DNA of 64,000 nucleotides from Flavobacterium sp. IB48. GTDB lineage: Bacteria > Bacteroidota > Bacteroidia > Flavobacteriales > Flavobacteriaceae. Under the pieces are notes generated by a model. The model made no database searches and was not told the DNA's origin. It was given only the letters and a program-made list of their open reading frames with translations. The number at the start of each line of letters is the position of its first letter. Within the stretch, counting starts at the first letter, position 1. The stretch covers positions 753,031 through 817,030 of the forward strand of contig NZ_JAEFCA010000002.1 in the NCBI RefSeq assembly GCF_016405855.1, written 5' to 3'. Positions 55,826-64,000 of the stretch are shown in pieces. The translations under genes and the position numbers were made by a program.

Positions 55826-56320
55826 ATGAAACAATTAGTCCTTGTCGTAATTGCATTTATTTCTTTTTCTTGCTCACAAGCTCAAAAAACAGCTTTTTCA
55901 AAAGAAGCTTTATCTGAGAAATTACTAGCTCTTGACGGAAGTCAGGTTACTTTCAAAAACATTTTAAAAAAATATAAAGGAAAAACTTTGGTTATCGAAG
56001 TTTGGGCTTCTTGGTGTGGTGATTGCGTAAAAGCAATGCCAAAACTAAAAGAATTACAAGCTGGTAATCCTGAAGTATCATACTTATTCTTATCTGCTGA
56101 CAAAACAGCTGATAAATGGAAGGCAGGAATCGAAAAACACGAATTAAAAGGCGACCATTTCATGATGAACGACGGAATGAAAGGTGTTTTCGGAAAAGCT
56201 ATTGATTTAGATTGGATTCCGAGATATATCGTAATTGACAAAACAGGTAAAATTGTTTTATACCGTGCTATCGAAACGGACTTCGAAAAAATCAATTCTA
56301 CTTTACAATCATTGAAATAA
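55826..56320 (+). CDS. TlpA-like thioredoxin lipoprotein
   Basis: A 164-residue periplasmic thiol-disulfide protein. The lipoprotein signal MKQLVLVVIAFISFSCSQ gives acyl C16. The thioredoxin fold has the CxxC active site in WASWCGDCVKAMPKL near residues 64-67 and the cis-proline in WIPRYIVIDKTGKIV. CGDC, rather than CGPC, suggests a reducing TlpA-like function. It precedes tpiA in the usual flavobacterial order. Confidence 0.91.
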   Translation: MKQLVLVVIAFISFSCSQAQKTAFSKEALSEKLLALDGSQVTFKNILKKYKGKTLVIEVWASWCGDCVKAMPKLKELQAGNPEVSYLFLSADKTADKWKAGIEKHELKGDHFMMNDGMKGVFGKAIDLDWIPRYIVIDKTGKIVLYRAIETDFEKINSTLQSLK

Positions 56321-56376
56321 TTTTTCAATAACAACATTTCAAACAAAAAACAAAAAAATAATATAAAACTACCAAA

Positions 56377-57129
56377 ATGAGAAAATCGATTGTTGCAGGA
56401 AACTGGAAAATGCATAAAAATGCTGCACAAACTGAAGAATTATTAAACGAGTTAATTGCTAAAATTCCAGCAAAAACAAATGCACAAGTAATTGTAGCGC
56501 CAACTTTTGTTAACTTACAAGCTGCAGCTGCAAAATTAAAAAATACTACTATTGGAGTTTCTGCTCAAAACGTTCACCAAGCTGAAGGTGGTGCTTTTAC
56601 AGGAGAAATTTCTGCTGATATGTTAACAAGCATTGGTGTTAATACCGTAATCTTAGGTCACTCTGAGCGTAGAGCTATTTTTCACGAAACAGACGCTTTA
56701 ATCGCAGACAAAGTTAATACAGCTTTAAAACATGATATGACAGTAATCTTCTGTTTTGGAGAAGAGTTAAAAGACCGTCAGTCTGGAAATCACTTTAACA
56801 TTGTTGAGAATCAATTACGTGATGGTGTTTTCCAAATCGCAAAAGAATCTTGGTCTAAAATTGTTTTAGCTTACGAACCAGTTTGGGCTATTGGAACTGG
56901 AGAAACTGCTTCACCAGAACAAGCACAAGAAATGCACGAATTTATTAGAGAAACTATTCGTAAAGCTTTTGGAGCTGATATCGCTGACGAAGTTTCTATT
57001 TTATACGGTGGTTCTGTAAAACCAGAAAACGCTAAAGAAATCTTCTCTAAACCAGACGTAGACGGTGGTTTAATTGGAGGTGCTGCTTTAAAAGCTGACG
57101 ATTTCTTAGCTATTGTTACTGCTATCTAA
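56377..57129 (+). CDS. tpiA: Triosephosphate isomerase
   Basis: Interconverts dihydroxyacetone phosphate and glyceraldehyde 3-phosphate. The 250 residues have the lysine in GNWKMHKN, catalytic histidine in ILGHSERRA, catalytic glutamate in LAYEPVWAIGTG and the phosphate loop in YGGSVKPEN and GGLIGGAAL. Length is normal. Confidence 0.97.
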   Translation: MRKSIVAGNWKMHKNAAQTEELLNELIAKIPAKTNAQVIVAPTFVNLQAAAAKLKNTTIGVSAQNVHQAEGGAFTGEISADMLTSIGVNTVILGHSERRAIFHETDALIADKVNTALKHDMTVIFCFGEELKDRQSGNHFNIVENQLRDGVFQIAKESWSKIVLAYEPVWAIGTGETASPEQAQEMHEFIRETIRKAFGADIADEVSILYGGSVKPENAKEIFSKPDVDGGLIGGAALKADDFLAIVTAI

Positions 57130-57135
57130 AAATTA

Positions 57136-57220
57136 TTTTGCCACAGATTAAAATGATTTCCACAGATTTTATCTTAAATTTTGAATAAATCCTTTTAATC
57201 CTTTAATCTGTAGCTTAAAA
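57136..57220. repeat. TTGCCACAGATTAAAA-type palindrome
   Basis: The left text TTGCCACAGATTAAAATGATT (57139 on) pairs imperfectly with the right text AATCCTTTAATCTGTAGC (to 57215). Sequence similarity to 49522-49605 marks the same repeat family. Confidence 0.65.
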
Positions 57221-57223
57221 AAC

Positions 57224-57251
57224 AAAAGCGATACTTAAAAGTATCGCTTTT
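57224..57251. terminator. Bidirectional terminator between tpiA and a convergent gene
   Basis: AAAAGCGATAC (57224-57234) with GTATCGCTTTT (57241-57251), 6-base loop, flanked by A and T runs. It serves tpiA on the plus strand and the unknown secreted gene on the minus strand. Confidence 0.88.
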
Positions 57252-57295
57252 TTATTTCTATATAATTTGAACCTCATCAAGCATTAACAATTTTA

Positions 57296-59605
57296 CTAAT
57301 TTATAAATGATGATAGTAACGGACAATTATACTTTTTAAACGTTGGTGTTGTTTTATAAATTGAATAAAAATTAACCAGTTCCTTCCCTGCTTTAAACGG
57401 ATTTTTAGCTTCTTCTTCAGCTGTAATCAACTCAGCATAGTGATTGTAATAATTACATTCAAAAATCATCAAGCTAGCCATTGCCTTTTCGTTACTGTTT
57501 TTAGACATTTTTAGAGCCTTTTCGTAATACATTTTGGCCATTTTCAAATTGTAATAATTACCGTTTTGATATTTCTTTTCGTTTTCAGTATTATCTCCGT
57601 AAACATAATCTGTATATGACCCGCCTGAACTCCAATCGTAGGCCGTCATCATCCAGGAATTACCTAAATACGAAACATTGAAATAAGCATGCGCCAATTG
57701 CAGATTGCTGCTTGCTGTATTTTGTTTTTTAAGCTGAATTAATTTCGCAATAAAATCGGTTTTATTGAAACGATAATCGAATTTACGCTCTTTGTCGTTT
57801 TGAAGAATTTTAGGCGTAAAAGGGTTTTCGTTTAAATAATTCTTATACTCGTAATTCTTTTCCCAAAAATCCTGAGGCATACTTGCGAAAGTCTCGTAAG
57901 CCAATTCGAGATTATTATTTCTAAAAGCAATTGTTCCTTTTAAATCTTTATAATAATTGACATTTGGCGCAATTGTTCCAGAACAAATATATTTTTCAAA
58001 AGGTGTTTTATTGGACTTCTCCTGTAAAGCTATCAAAAGATCCATATCTTTTACAGATGCATTGCGGTCAAAATATCCTATATAACTAAAAAAATATGGA
58101 TTATTGTAAGCCGAATATTCTCCTTCATTTTTAATATCCGATTTCATCGAAAGCAAACCAGCAGCAACAATATCTCCTTTTTTATGAAAATCATCACTTG
58201 CAATTCGATACAAACTATATAAATTTTTAAATAATCCGTGATCGGTTTCTACCAAATTTTCAACTGAATCAAAGTATTTATAAAGCTGATTCTGAACATT
58301 TTCATTCTTTAAATCATCTTGTTTTAATGAAACCAAAGCCAATTGGATGTTCTTTTGCATTTGTATTGAAGCATTAGCTTTATCAGAAATCAAATCAGTA
58401 TATTTTTTTCCTTCGTCAATCTGATCGTCAATAAAACATAATTGAGCAATTGCTGTTGTAATATAGTCTTTCTGCTCGCCAGAAGTCTGTTCACGAATCG
58501 AAATCAGATAATACTCTAATTCTCTCAGGTATAAAATATCTTTATTGAAATTTTCTTCTTTTGCTGTGGCATAATTTTCATACCAATCTGTACTGCTAAA
58601 AACAACAGATGGTGTTCCGTCATTGGTGTACTGAGGTGTAAAAATCCAATCTTCAAGTTTATTTACTTCTCGTCCTATCAAAAAGCTTAAAAACAAACTA
58701 TTTGGACTTAACTCATAAATTTCTTTAATCGCTTTTAAATCTGGTGCTGGATTTCTAAGACTTTCAATAGATAAAATAACGCTTCGTTCTTCATCGTTTT
58801 GAGCTAACGCTAAAGTCTCTGCTGTCAATTTCCAATTATAATGCTGCAAAACGGCAAACGATTTTTCTTCGCAAGTATTAAAAACTTTACTCAATAGGTA
58901 GTTTTGTAAAGGCTTATTATCAATACATAAAGCATTATAATACAATGCCCAAGGTTTAAGTATTGTATTCGATTCAGAAACAAAATAAGTATTATATAAT
59001 TCTATAACATTTTGCTTTTGCTGGGCGTAAAAATAATATCGCAACGCTAAAAAAGCATAACGCTGTTTTAGAAATGAATCTTTAGTCGATCTTATTTTCT
59101 TTTCAAAATCAAAAGTATCTACTAAATCATCATTCTTATAATTACTGTCAACTTGATCCCAAGACTCCCATTTTGTATATTCTACATTACCATATTCTAG
59201 TTTTTTAGCCAGCAGAATATAATTTAAAAAGGCTTTGTTTTTAGACAATAATAAAGCTTCTACAAAAGTATTTTTAGGGAATGCATTTTTCAAAGTTTTG
59301 TTTTCGAATGCCGTTTGAAATTGTTCAGAATCTGTTTCATACAAAATCACATGAACATCGTTTGGATTAATACTGTTTCCTAACTTCTTTTTCCACTCTA
59401 AACAATTCTTTTCCTGATCGACACTAGAAATAGTATTGGTCGCATAGTAATTATCTGCCGAATAATAAAACGGCGTAAGCTTAAAGAATCCTTCACGTTG
59501 CGCCTTAAACAAAGCTAAACGGCTGGTTTCTGGAGAAACACTCCATCCGCAGGCAAATGAAAACTGAACGCTTAAAAGTAAAAGTAAACTGTTAAAAGCA
59601 CGCAT
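57296..59605 (-). CDS. Large uncharacterised secreted protein
   Basis: A 769-residue protein with a signal peptide at its N-terminus (MRAFNSLLLLLSVQFSFACG). I choose the ATG at 59605 because it starts a proper signal and overlaps the upstream gene by only 14 bp; an earlier ATG at 59632 would overlap it by 41. The body is helix-rich with TPR/SEL1-like periodicity (AFLALRYYFYAQQKQNVIELYN, LAHAYFNVSYLGNSWMMTAYDW). No enzyme motif is seen. It is translationally linked to the lipoprotein upstream, so the two probably work together. Confidence 0.8.
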   Translation of the reverse strand: MRAFNSLLLLLSVQFSFACGWSVSPETSRLALFKAQREGFFKLTPFYYSADNYYATNTISSVDQEKNCLEWKKKLGNSINPNDVHVILYETDSEQFQTAFENKTLKNAFPKNTFVEALLLSKNKAFLNYILLAKKLEYGNVEYTKWESWDQVDSNYKNDDLVDTFDFEKKIRSTKDSFLKQRYAFLALRYYFYAQQKQNVIELYNTYFVSESNTILKPWALYYNALCIDNKPLQNYLLSKVFNTCEEKSFAVLQHYNWKLTAETLALAQNDEERSVILSIESLRNPAPDLKAIKEIYELSPNSLFLSFLIGREVNKLEDWIFTPQYTNDGTPSVVFSSTDWYENYATAKEENFNKDILYLRELEYYLISIREQTSGEQKDYITTAIAQLCFIDDQIDEGKKYTDLISDKANASIQMQKNIQLALVSLKQDDLKNENVQNQLYKYFDSVENLVETDHGLFKNLYSLYRIASDDFHKKGDIVAAGLLSMKSDIKNEGEYSAYNNPYFFSYIGYFDRNASVKDMDLLIALQEKSNKTPFEKYICSGTIAPNVNYYKDLKGTIAFRNNNLELAYETFASMPQDFWEKNYEYKNYLNENPFTPKILQNDKERKFDYRFNKTDFIAKLIQLKKQNTASSNLQLAHAYFNVSYLGNSWMMTAYDWSSGGSYTDYVYGDNTENEKKYQNGNYYNLKMAKMYYEKALKMSKNSNEKAMASLMIFECNYYNHYAELITAEEEAKNPFKAGKELVNFYSIYKTTPTFKKYNCPLLSSFIN

Positions 59606-60731
59606 AAAAATTGGAGATATTTTCGGTTCCATAATCGTTTATGTATTTTTTATCAAAAGAGAAAAAAGTCACTTTTGTATCATTATCAATTTGAATTTTG
59701 TTTTTAACAATCGAAATCATTTTATCCAATTCATTGTCTGAAATTTTTTCGATTCTAATTTCGTCCCCGTTTCTCAAATAAGTCTGACCTATTAAAACAT
59801 CATCTTGCAAAACATATTTTGAATCTGAAGTTTTCTTTACTTTAATCGTATCTTTTATCAATTGATCGTATTCGGACAAAATGCCTTTAAATTGATTTCC
59901 TCTAAAAGCAACTGCCCAACTGTATAATGGCAATGCAATATCTAATTTGAGTTTATAATCGCTATGAGTTATGTATTGCGCCAATTCTCCGCTAGTTCCA
60001 ATTGAGTTTTTAGTCTGAAAATCATCTGGTTTTGTAATGTTGTAGCACATTAGCAATCCTCTGTCTACAGGCGGAATTCCAGCTTTTGTAGCATATTTAT
60101 ATTGCCAAAGCCTTATAGTTGCCACAAGTTTTGACGACGGAAATTGTTTTTTAATTTGTTTTAATAAATAGAAATAATTCTTCTGTGATTTTTCGGTCCA
60201 ATCGCAATCAATCAGAATTTCTTTAAAATCAACTTTTAATTTGGCCGATTCTGCTTTTTTTACAGAATCGTAATCTAAGGCTTTGAAGTCTTTCTGCTTG
60301 TAATAATCTTTTGGATAAACGATATTATAAGCATTGCTTTCTGCTTTTCTGTCATTCATCCTTTTTCCAATCTGACCAATTCGGCGTGCCATTCTAGCAG
60401 CAAGACTATCCAACTGTTTTGTATCCGATTTTAAAACCACCTCATTAGTAATAAAAATACTTGGCGTAATCTCAATATTACTTTTATTGAGTGAAATATT
60501 CGAAATAGTTGCAACAGGCAGCGGTTCTTTGGAATACGGATTATAGTCGACATCAAAAAAACGGACATACATATGCTGGAGATCCATTTTCTTTACTAAA
60601 GAATCTTCTGCTTCTTGAAAATACATATCGGTCTTCCAATAACAAAAAGATCTCACAACATCGTGTTCGTTTTCGCAGCTTGCGGCGCTTAAAACAACCA
60701 ATAAAAGCACTAAAACAACATTTTTGACCAT
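59592..60731 (-). CDS. Uncharacterised lipoprotein, possibly TIM-barrel GH18-like
   Basis: A 379-residue lipoprotein (signal MVKNVVLVLLLVVLSAASC). The segment FKEILIDCDWTEKSQKNYFY has an acidic DxDW pattern like the DxxDxDxE strand of glycoside hydrolase family 18. A strand GLLMCYNITKPDD, and IALPLYSWAVAFRG, resembles the GLPLYG strand of that fold. This points to a TIM barrel, but the full catalytic motif DxxDxDxE is not present, so enzyme activity is uncertain. It is upstream of and overlaps the gene for a large secreted partner. Confidence 0.75.
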   Translation of the reverse strand: MVKNVVLVLLLVVLSAASCENEHDVVRSFCYWKTDMYFQEAEDSLVKKMDLQHMYVRFFDVDYNPYSKEPLPVATISNISLNKSNIEITPSIFITNEVVLKSDTKQLDSLAARMARRIGQIGKRMNDRKAESNAYNIVYPKDYYKQKDFKALDYDSVKKAESAKLKVDFKEILIDCDWTEKSQKNYFYLLKQIKKQFPSSKLVATIRLWQYKYATKAGIPPVDRGLLMCYNITKPDDFQTKNSIGTSGELAQYITHSDYKLKLDIALPLYSWAVAFRGNQFKGILSEYDQLIKDTIKVKKTSDSKYVLQDDVLIGQTYLRNGDEIRIEKISDNELDKMISIVKNKIQIDNDTKVTFFSFDKKYINDYGTENISNFYACF

Positions 60732-60820
60732 AATAAAAAACTTACAAAATTTAATTCAAAATTAGCATTAAAATTTATAAGAATATGATTTATTTATGAA
60801 TAAATTTTACTTTGGATTCT

Positions 60821-60828
60821 TACCTTTG
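60821..60828 (+). promoter_or_regulatory. -7 element of the prmA promoter
   Basis: TACCTTTG is a full TAnnTTTG match 16 bases before the ATG at 60844. It makes the upstream in-frame ATG at 60796 unlikely as start. Confidence 0.5.
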
Positions 60829-60843
60829 CAAAAATTTTTATTT

Positions 60844-61677
60844 ATGTCGAATATATATTTAGGATATCATTTTACAATTGAGCCAAAAGAGTTAGGTTCT
60901 GAAATTTTAGTGGCTGAATTGGGCGAAAAAGCGTTTGAAAGTTTTACAGAAACAGAAAACGGAATTTCTGCTTTTGTGAAGAAAGATTTATGGGATGAGA
61001 ATATTCTAGATGATATTTACATTTTACAATCTGAAGAGTTTAAAATTGAATATACAATTGAAGAAATCGATCAGGTAAACTGGAATGAAGAATGGGAAAA
61101 GAATTTTGAACCAATTGACGTTGATGGAAAATGCCATGTTCGTGCTCCTTTTCATGAAAAAACAGATGCTGAATTTGATATTGTAATTGAGCCAAAAATG
61201 AGTTTTGGAACTGGACATCATGAAACTACTCACATGATGATTCAGCATTTACTTGAAATGGATGTGAAAGGCTTAAAAACCCTTGATATGGGATGCGGAA
61301 CTGCGATTCTAGCGATTTTAGCCGAAATGAAAGGCGCTGAACCAATTGATGCCATTGATATTGACAATTGGTGCTATTTAAACTCAATTGAAAATGCGGA
61401 ACGCAATAATTGCAAACACATCAGCGTTTATGAAGGCGATGCGGCATTATTAGCAGGCAAAAAATACGATTTGATTATTGCTAACATCAACAGAAATATT
61501 TTGCTAAATGATATGCAGGCATATGTTGATGCTTTGAACCCAAAAGGTATTATTCTTTTTAGTGGTTTTTATGAAGAAGACATTCCATTTATCGATGCAT
61601 CATGCGTTGAAAAGGGTTTAACTTATGTTAAAAAGCTTCAAAGAAACAACTGGGTATCTTTAAAATACGTAAATTAG
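60844..61677 (+). CDS. prmA: Ribosomal protein L11 methyltransferase
   Basis: Methylates lysines and the N-terminus of ribosomal protein L11 using SAM. The 277 residues begin MSNIYLGYHFTIEPKELGSE; the SAM-binding motif is LDMGCGTAILAILAEMKGA and the catalytic-region motif is LIIANINRNILL. An in-frame ATG at 60796 would add 16 odd residues (MNKFYFGFLPL) and lies above the -7 element, so I reject it. It is 36 bp before clpS. Confidence 0.95.
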   Translation: MSNIYLGYHFTIEPKELGSEILVAELGEKAFESFTETENGISAFVKKDLWDENILDDIYILQSEEFKIEYTIEEIDQVNWNEEWEKNFEPIDVDGKCHVRAPFHEKTDAEFDIVIEPKMSFGTGHHETTHMMIQHLLEMDVKGLKTLDMGCGTAILAILAEMKGAEPIDAIDIDNWCYLNSIENAERNNCKHISVYEGDAALLAGKKYDLIIANINRNILLNDMQAYVDALNPKGIILFSGFYEEDIPFIDASCVEKGLTYVKKLQRNNWVSLKYVN

Positions 61678-61713
61678 ATACTGATAATCAATTCAGTACA
61701 AAAACCATAAAAT

Positions 61714-61989
61714 ATGAGTACTAAAGAAAAAGTCAGAGAAAGAGTTCGCGAAAAAGAAGCGGTTGCTTTTAATAACGAGATCATTGTGTATAATGATGAT
61801 GTAAACACTTTTGATCACGTAATTGATACTCTTATGCGCGTGTGCAGCCACACAGCCGAACAAGCAGAGCAATGCTCATTGATTGTACATTATAACGGAA
61901 AATGCACTGTAAAAACAGGTCCGATAGAAAAACTAAAACCTCAATGTACACAACTTTTGGAAGCTGGGCTTAGCGCCGAAATTGTTTAA
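61714..61989 (+). CDS. clpS: ATP-dependent Clp protease adaptor ClpS
   Basis: A 91-residue adaptor that delivers N-degron substrates to ClpAP-type protease. It has the core YNDDVNTFDHVIDTLMRVCSHTAEQAEQC with the substrate-pocket aspartates and the VHYNGKCTV strand. Length is normal. It is co-transcribed with prmA and followed by a strong terminator. Confidence 0.95.
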   Translation: MSTKEKVRERVREKEAVAFNNEIIVYNDDVNTFDHVIDTLMRVCSHTAEQAEQCSLIVHYNGKCTVKTGPIEKLKPQCTQLLEAGLSAEIV

Positions 61990-62002
61990 TTGACCCATAA
62001 TT

Positions 62003-62054
62003 TAAAAAGCATTCTATTTTATTCTATATTTGGATAAAATAGAATGCTTTTTTT
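62003..62054 (+). terminator. Strong terminator of prmA-clpS, abutting the next start codon
   Basis: AAAAAGCATTCTATTTTA (62004-62021) pairs perfectly with TAAAATAGAATGCTTTTT (62035-62052), with a 13-base loop and then T. The run of T ends at 62054, right before the ATG at 62055. Confidence 0.9.
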
Positions 62055-63326
62055 ATGGAAGAATATGGCAAAATATTAATTATCGCAATGCCGATTTTTT
62101 TAGTTTTAATTGTAATCGAAAAACTATACGGCATTTACAAAAAGAACGATACTGCTCCATTAATAGATAGCGTATCGAGCATAAGTTCTGGCATTACCAA
62201 TTCGGTTAAAGATGTTTTGGGGCTTAGTATAACTTTTCTTTCCTACGAATGGCTAGTTTCTAAAATTGCATTACAGCATTTAGAAGCAAATGTTCTCTCC
62301 TACTGCATAGCTTTTTTTGTAATTGATTTTTATGGTTATTGGAGTCATCGCCTGGCGCACCAGATTAATTTTCTTTGGAACAAACATGCTATTCATCACA
62401 GTAGCGAAGAATTTAATCTTGCTTGTGCACTTCGTCAGCCCATTGCAAGTTTAGTCAATTTGTTTACTTTTTTGCTTATTCCCGCCGCTTTACTTGGCGT
62501 TCCAGCTTCTGTTATTGCTATCACGCTTCCAATTCATTTATTTTTACAATTTTGGTATCATACAAAGCACATCAAGAAAATGGGTTTTATTGAGCATATT
62601 TTGGTAACGCCATCACATCATCGGGTGCATCATGCGATTAATCCAGAATATCTAGACAAAAACCATTCGCAGATTTTTATTTTTTGGGACAAAATTTTTG
62701 GAACTTTCCAAGAAGAATTAGACGATGTACCTCCTGTTTTTGGAATTACAAGGCCTGCCAATACATGGAATCCGATTAAAATAAATTTCCAGCATTTGAG
62801 TTTATTAATAAAAGATGCTTGGCGCGCTCCAAAATGGAAAGATAAATTAACCATTTGGTTTAAACCAACAGGCTGGCGTCCTGAAAATTTTGAAGAAAAA
62901 TATCCTGTAAACAAAATTGAAAATGTTTTTGATTTTGCAAAATATGGCACCCAGAATTCTCAAAAATTAATATACTGGTCTGTTGCACAAGTTTTAATAA
63001 CCTTGCTATTTGTGAGTTATTTATTTGACAATATTGCCAAAATTGGCCTGCCAAATATTTTTATCTATGGCTTCTTTATTTTTGTAACCATTTATAGTTA
63101 CACAGAGTTAATGGATAAAAATCGGTTTGCACTTTTGTGGGAAGCAATCCGATTAGGAATTGTAATCTGTATTATTGGTTATTATGGTGATTGGTTTGGT
63201 TTAAATCGTGTAATTCCGATTAGTAATTATATTATTTTTGCCTACTTGTTTTTATCATTTTTAATGACACTTTATTTTGTCAATTTTGATTTTAAAACCA
63301 ACCAAAACCAATATATCAATTCATAA
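62055..63326 (+). CDS. Sterol desaturase / fatty acid hydroxylase family protein
   Basis: A 423-residue multi-span membrane di-iron oxygenase. Histidine boxes: SHRLAH (about residue 97-102), NKHAIHHSS (about 110-118) and PSHHRVHH (about 190-197), with a following NPEYLDKNHSQIF. The second half has a hydrophobic C-terminal extension of five spans. The start MEEYGKILIIAMPIFL is typical. The ATG directly follows a terminator T-run and has no visible Shine-Dalgarno. Substrate cannot be told. Confidence 0.9.
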   Translation: MEEYGKILIIAMPIFLVLIVIEKLYGIYKKNDTAPLIDSVSSISSGITNSVKDVLGLSITFLSYEWLVSKIALQHLEANVLSYCIAFFVIDFYGYWSHRLAHQINFLWNKHAIHHSSEEFNLACALRQPIASLVNLFTFLLIPAALLGVPASVIAITLPIHLFLQFWYHTKHIKKMGFIEHILVTPSHHRVHHAINPEYLDKNHSQIFIFWDKIFGTFQEELDDVPPVFGITRPANTWNPIKINFQHLSLLIKDAWRAPKWKDKLTIWFKPTGWRPENFEEKYPVNKIENVFDFAKYGTQNSQKLIYWSVAQVLITLLFVSYLFDNIAKIGLPNIFIYGFFIFVTIYSYTELMDKNRFALLWEAIRLGIVICIIGYYGDWFGLNRVIPISNYIIFAYLFLSFLMTLYFVNFDFKTNQNQYINS

Positions 63327-63334
63327 CCCCTATT

Positions 63335-64000
63335 ATGAGAAACTCTTCTTTTTTTAAAATTTATTTAGCCTTTAGTATAGTTTATCTAATTATACTACTT
63401 TCAGGCTACGAGCGTTTTGATCTCTTTCTCAAACCCATTTTAATACCAATTATAGGATTTGGAGCTTATTTTTATAGAAAATTTCCAACTCAGAATATTT
63501 TATTGGCCGCGCTTGTACTTTCTTGGCTTGGAGACGTCATTTTGCTTTTTACAGATTTGGGCGAGATTTACTTTATCTTAGGTCTAGTATGTTTTCTAAC
63601 AGCACACATTGTTTATTGTGTTCTATTTAATAAACAGAAAAGAATTAGAAAAAGGCAAAACAAACCACTTTTTATATTCGGAAGCGTCTTAATAGCATTT
63701 TATTTAATTGGAATGGTTTCTGTTCTAATGCCACATTTAGGAGATCTTGAAATTCCAGTTTCTATTTATGCTTCTATAATTTCAATTATGCTATTATTTG
63801 CTTTTAATGGATTTTTGGTTTGGGAAAAACCAGGCAATCAACTTGTTTTTTTAGGTGCTATTTTCTTTATCATTTCAGATAGTATTTTGGCCGTAAATAA
63901 ATTTTATGCTCCAATTCCTAAAAGCTCATTTTTTATTATGTTGACTTATCTTCTGGCACAATATCTGATTGTAGTTGGTACTTTAAAACTAAACCCAAAA
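63335..64000 (+). CDS. YhhN family (lysoplasmalogenase-like) membrane protein, 3' end cut
   Basis: 222 codons are visible, with no stop before the window end. There are about eight membrane spans. The signatures AALVLSWLGDVILLF near residue 55-69, LGLVCFLTAHIVYCVLF and FFIISDSILAVNKFY match YhhN/TMEM86. It begins 8 bp after the sterol desaturase stop, so the two are co-transcribed. The family hydrolyses lysoplasmalogens in animals; the bacterial substrate is uncertain. A relative lies at 18.0-18.7 kb. Confidence 0.86.
   Translation, partial: MRNSSFFKIYLAFSIVYLIILLSGYERFDLFLKPILIPIIGFGAYFYRKFPTQNILLAALVLSWLGDVILLFTDLGEIYFILGLVCFLTAHIVYCVLFNKQKRIRKRQNKPLFIFGSVLIAFYLIGMVSVLMPHLGDLEIPVSIYASIISIMLLFAFNGFLVWEKPGNQLVFLGAIFFIISDSILAVNKFYAPIPKSSFFIMLTYLLAQYLIVVGTLKLNPK

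Noticed and set aside
55942..56430. 162-codon minus-strand ORF over tlpA
   Set aside because: It lies antisense to a gene with clear signal peptide, CxxC and promoter, and has no recognisable content.
60796..60843. Upstream ATG of prmA
   Set aside because: It lies before the -7 element TACCTTTG, and the extra residues do not fit the family start.

Overview
The window looks like chromosomal DNA of a Flavobacterium-type member of the Bacteroidota, probably near F. johnsoniae. The DNA is strongly AT-rich. Several genes are preceded by the Bacteroidota promoter form TTG-N18/19-TAnnTTTG. There are type IX secretion (T9SS) parts (PorP/SprF, PorD-like, a gliding-type C-terminal domain), an RprXY-like two-component pair, a BT_3928 family protein, the Bacteroidota form of RNA polymerase omega, and a chromosomal subclass B1 metallo-beta-lactamase. 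I recognised no tRNA, rRNA, CRISPR array, prophage or transposase.

Layout. 0-3.6 kb: a minus-strand operon of an unknown basic protein, RtcB RNA ligase, an unknown protein with many CxxC motifs and peptide chain release factor PrfH (cut by the window edge). It is preceded by a perfect inverted repeat, a strong terminator and a 27-codon ORF. 3.8-16.2 kb: core genes on the minus strand: RprXY-like pair, coaE, a glycosyltransferase, then bamD-rpoZ-coaBC-porD-recN-TPR-fabV from one clear promoter, and dapA. 16.2-20.7 kb: a 5'-nucleotidase split over two genes in reverse domain order, a membrane protein and ligA. 20.9-35 kb: a cell-surface operon of a ~3,700-residue T9SS adhesin, a PorP/SprF protein and an OmpA/PD40 protein. 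The adhesin gene holds seven exact-length 477-bp tandem units with a three-unit super-period. 35.4-44.3 kb: rpsF-rpsR-rplI, a LytTR regulator, priA, the metallo-beta-lactamase, DUF2147, yihY and nadC. 44.5-50.1 kb: plus-strand accessory genes (AlkC-like glycosylase, pirin, OsmC, acetyltransferase, secreted adenosine deaminase, ABM monooxygenase) and rlmH. 50.2-57.1 kb: folP, DUF1599, a BT_3928 protein, three accessory genes, a TlpA thioredoxin and tpiA. 57.3-64 kb: an unknown secreted pair, prmA-clpS, a sterol desaturase and a YhhN-family protein cut by the window edge.

How it fits together. The RtcB/PrfH cassette is probably a rescue-and-repair system for damaged ribosomes, and its two uncharacterised partners are the most promising unknowns. 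The adhesin operon has the usual form of a T9SS-exported surface filament with its PorP/SprF partner. The 47-57 kb stretch is dense in long intergenic palindromes of several sequence families; one family recurs near 17 kb. Protein family names come from recognising motifs by eye, not from database searches.
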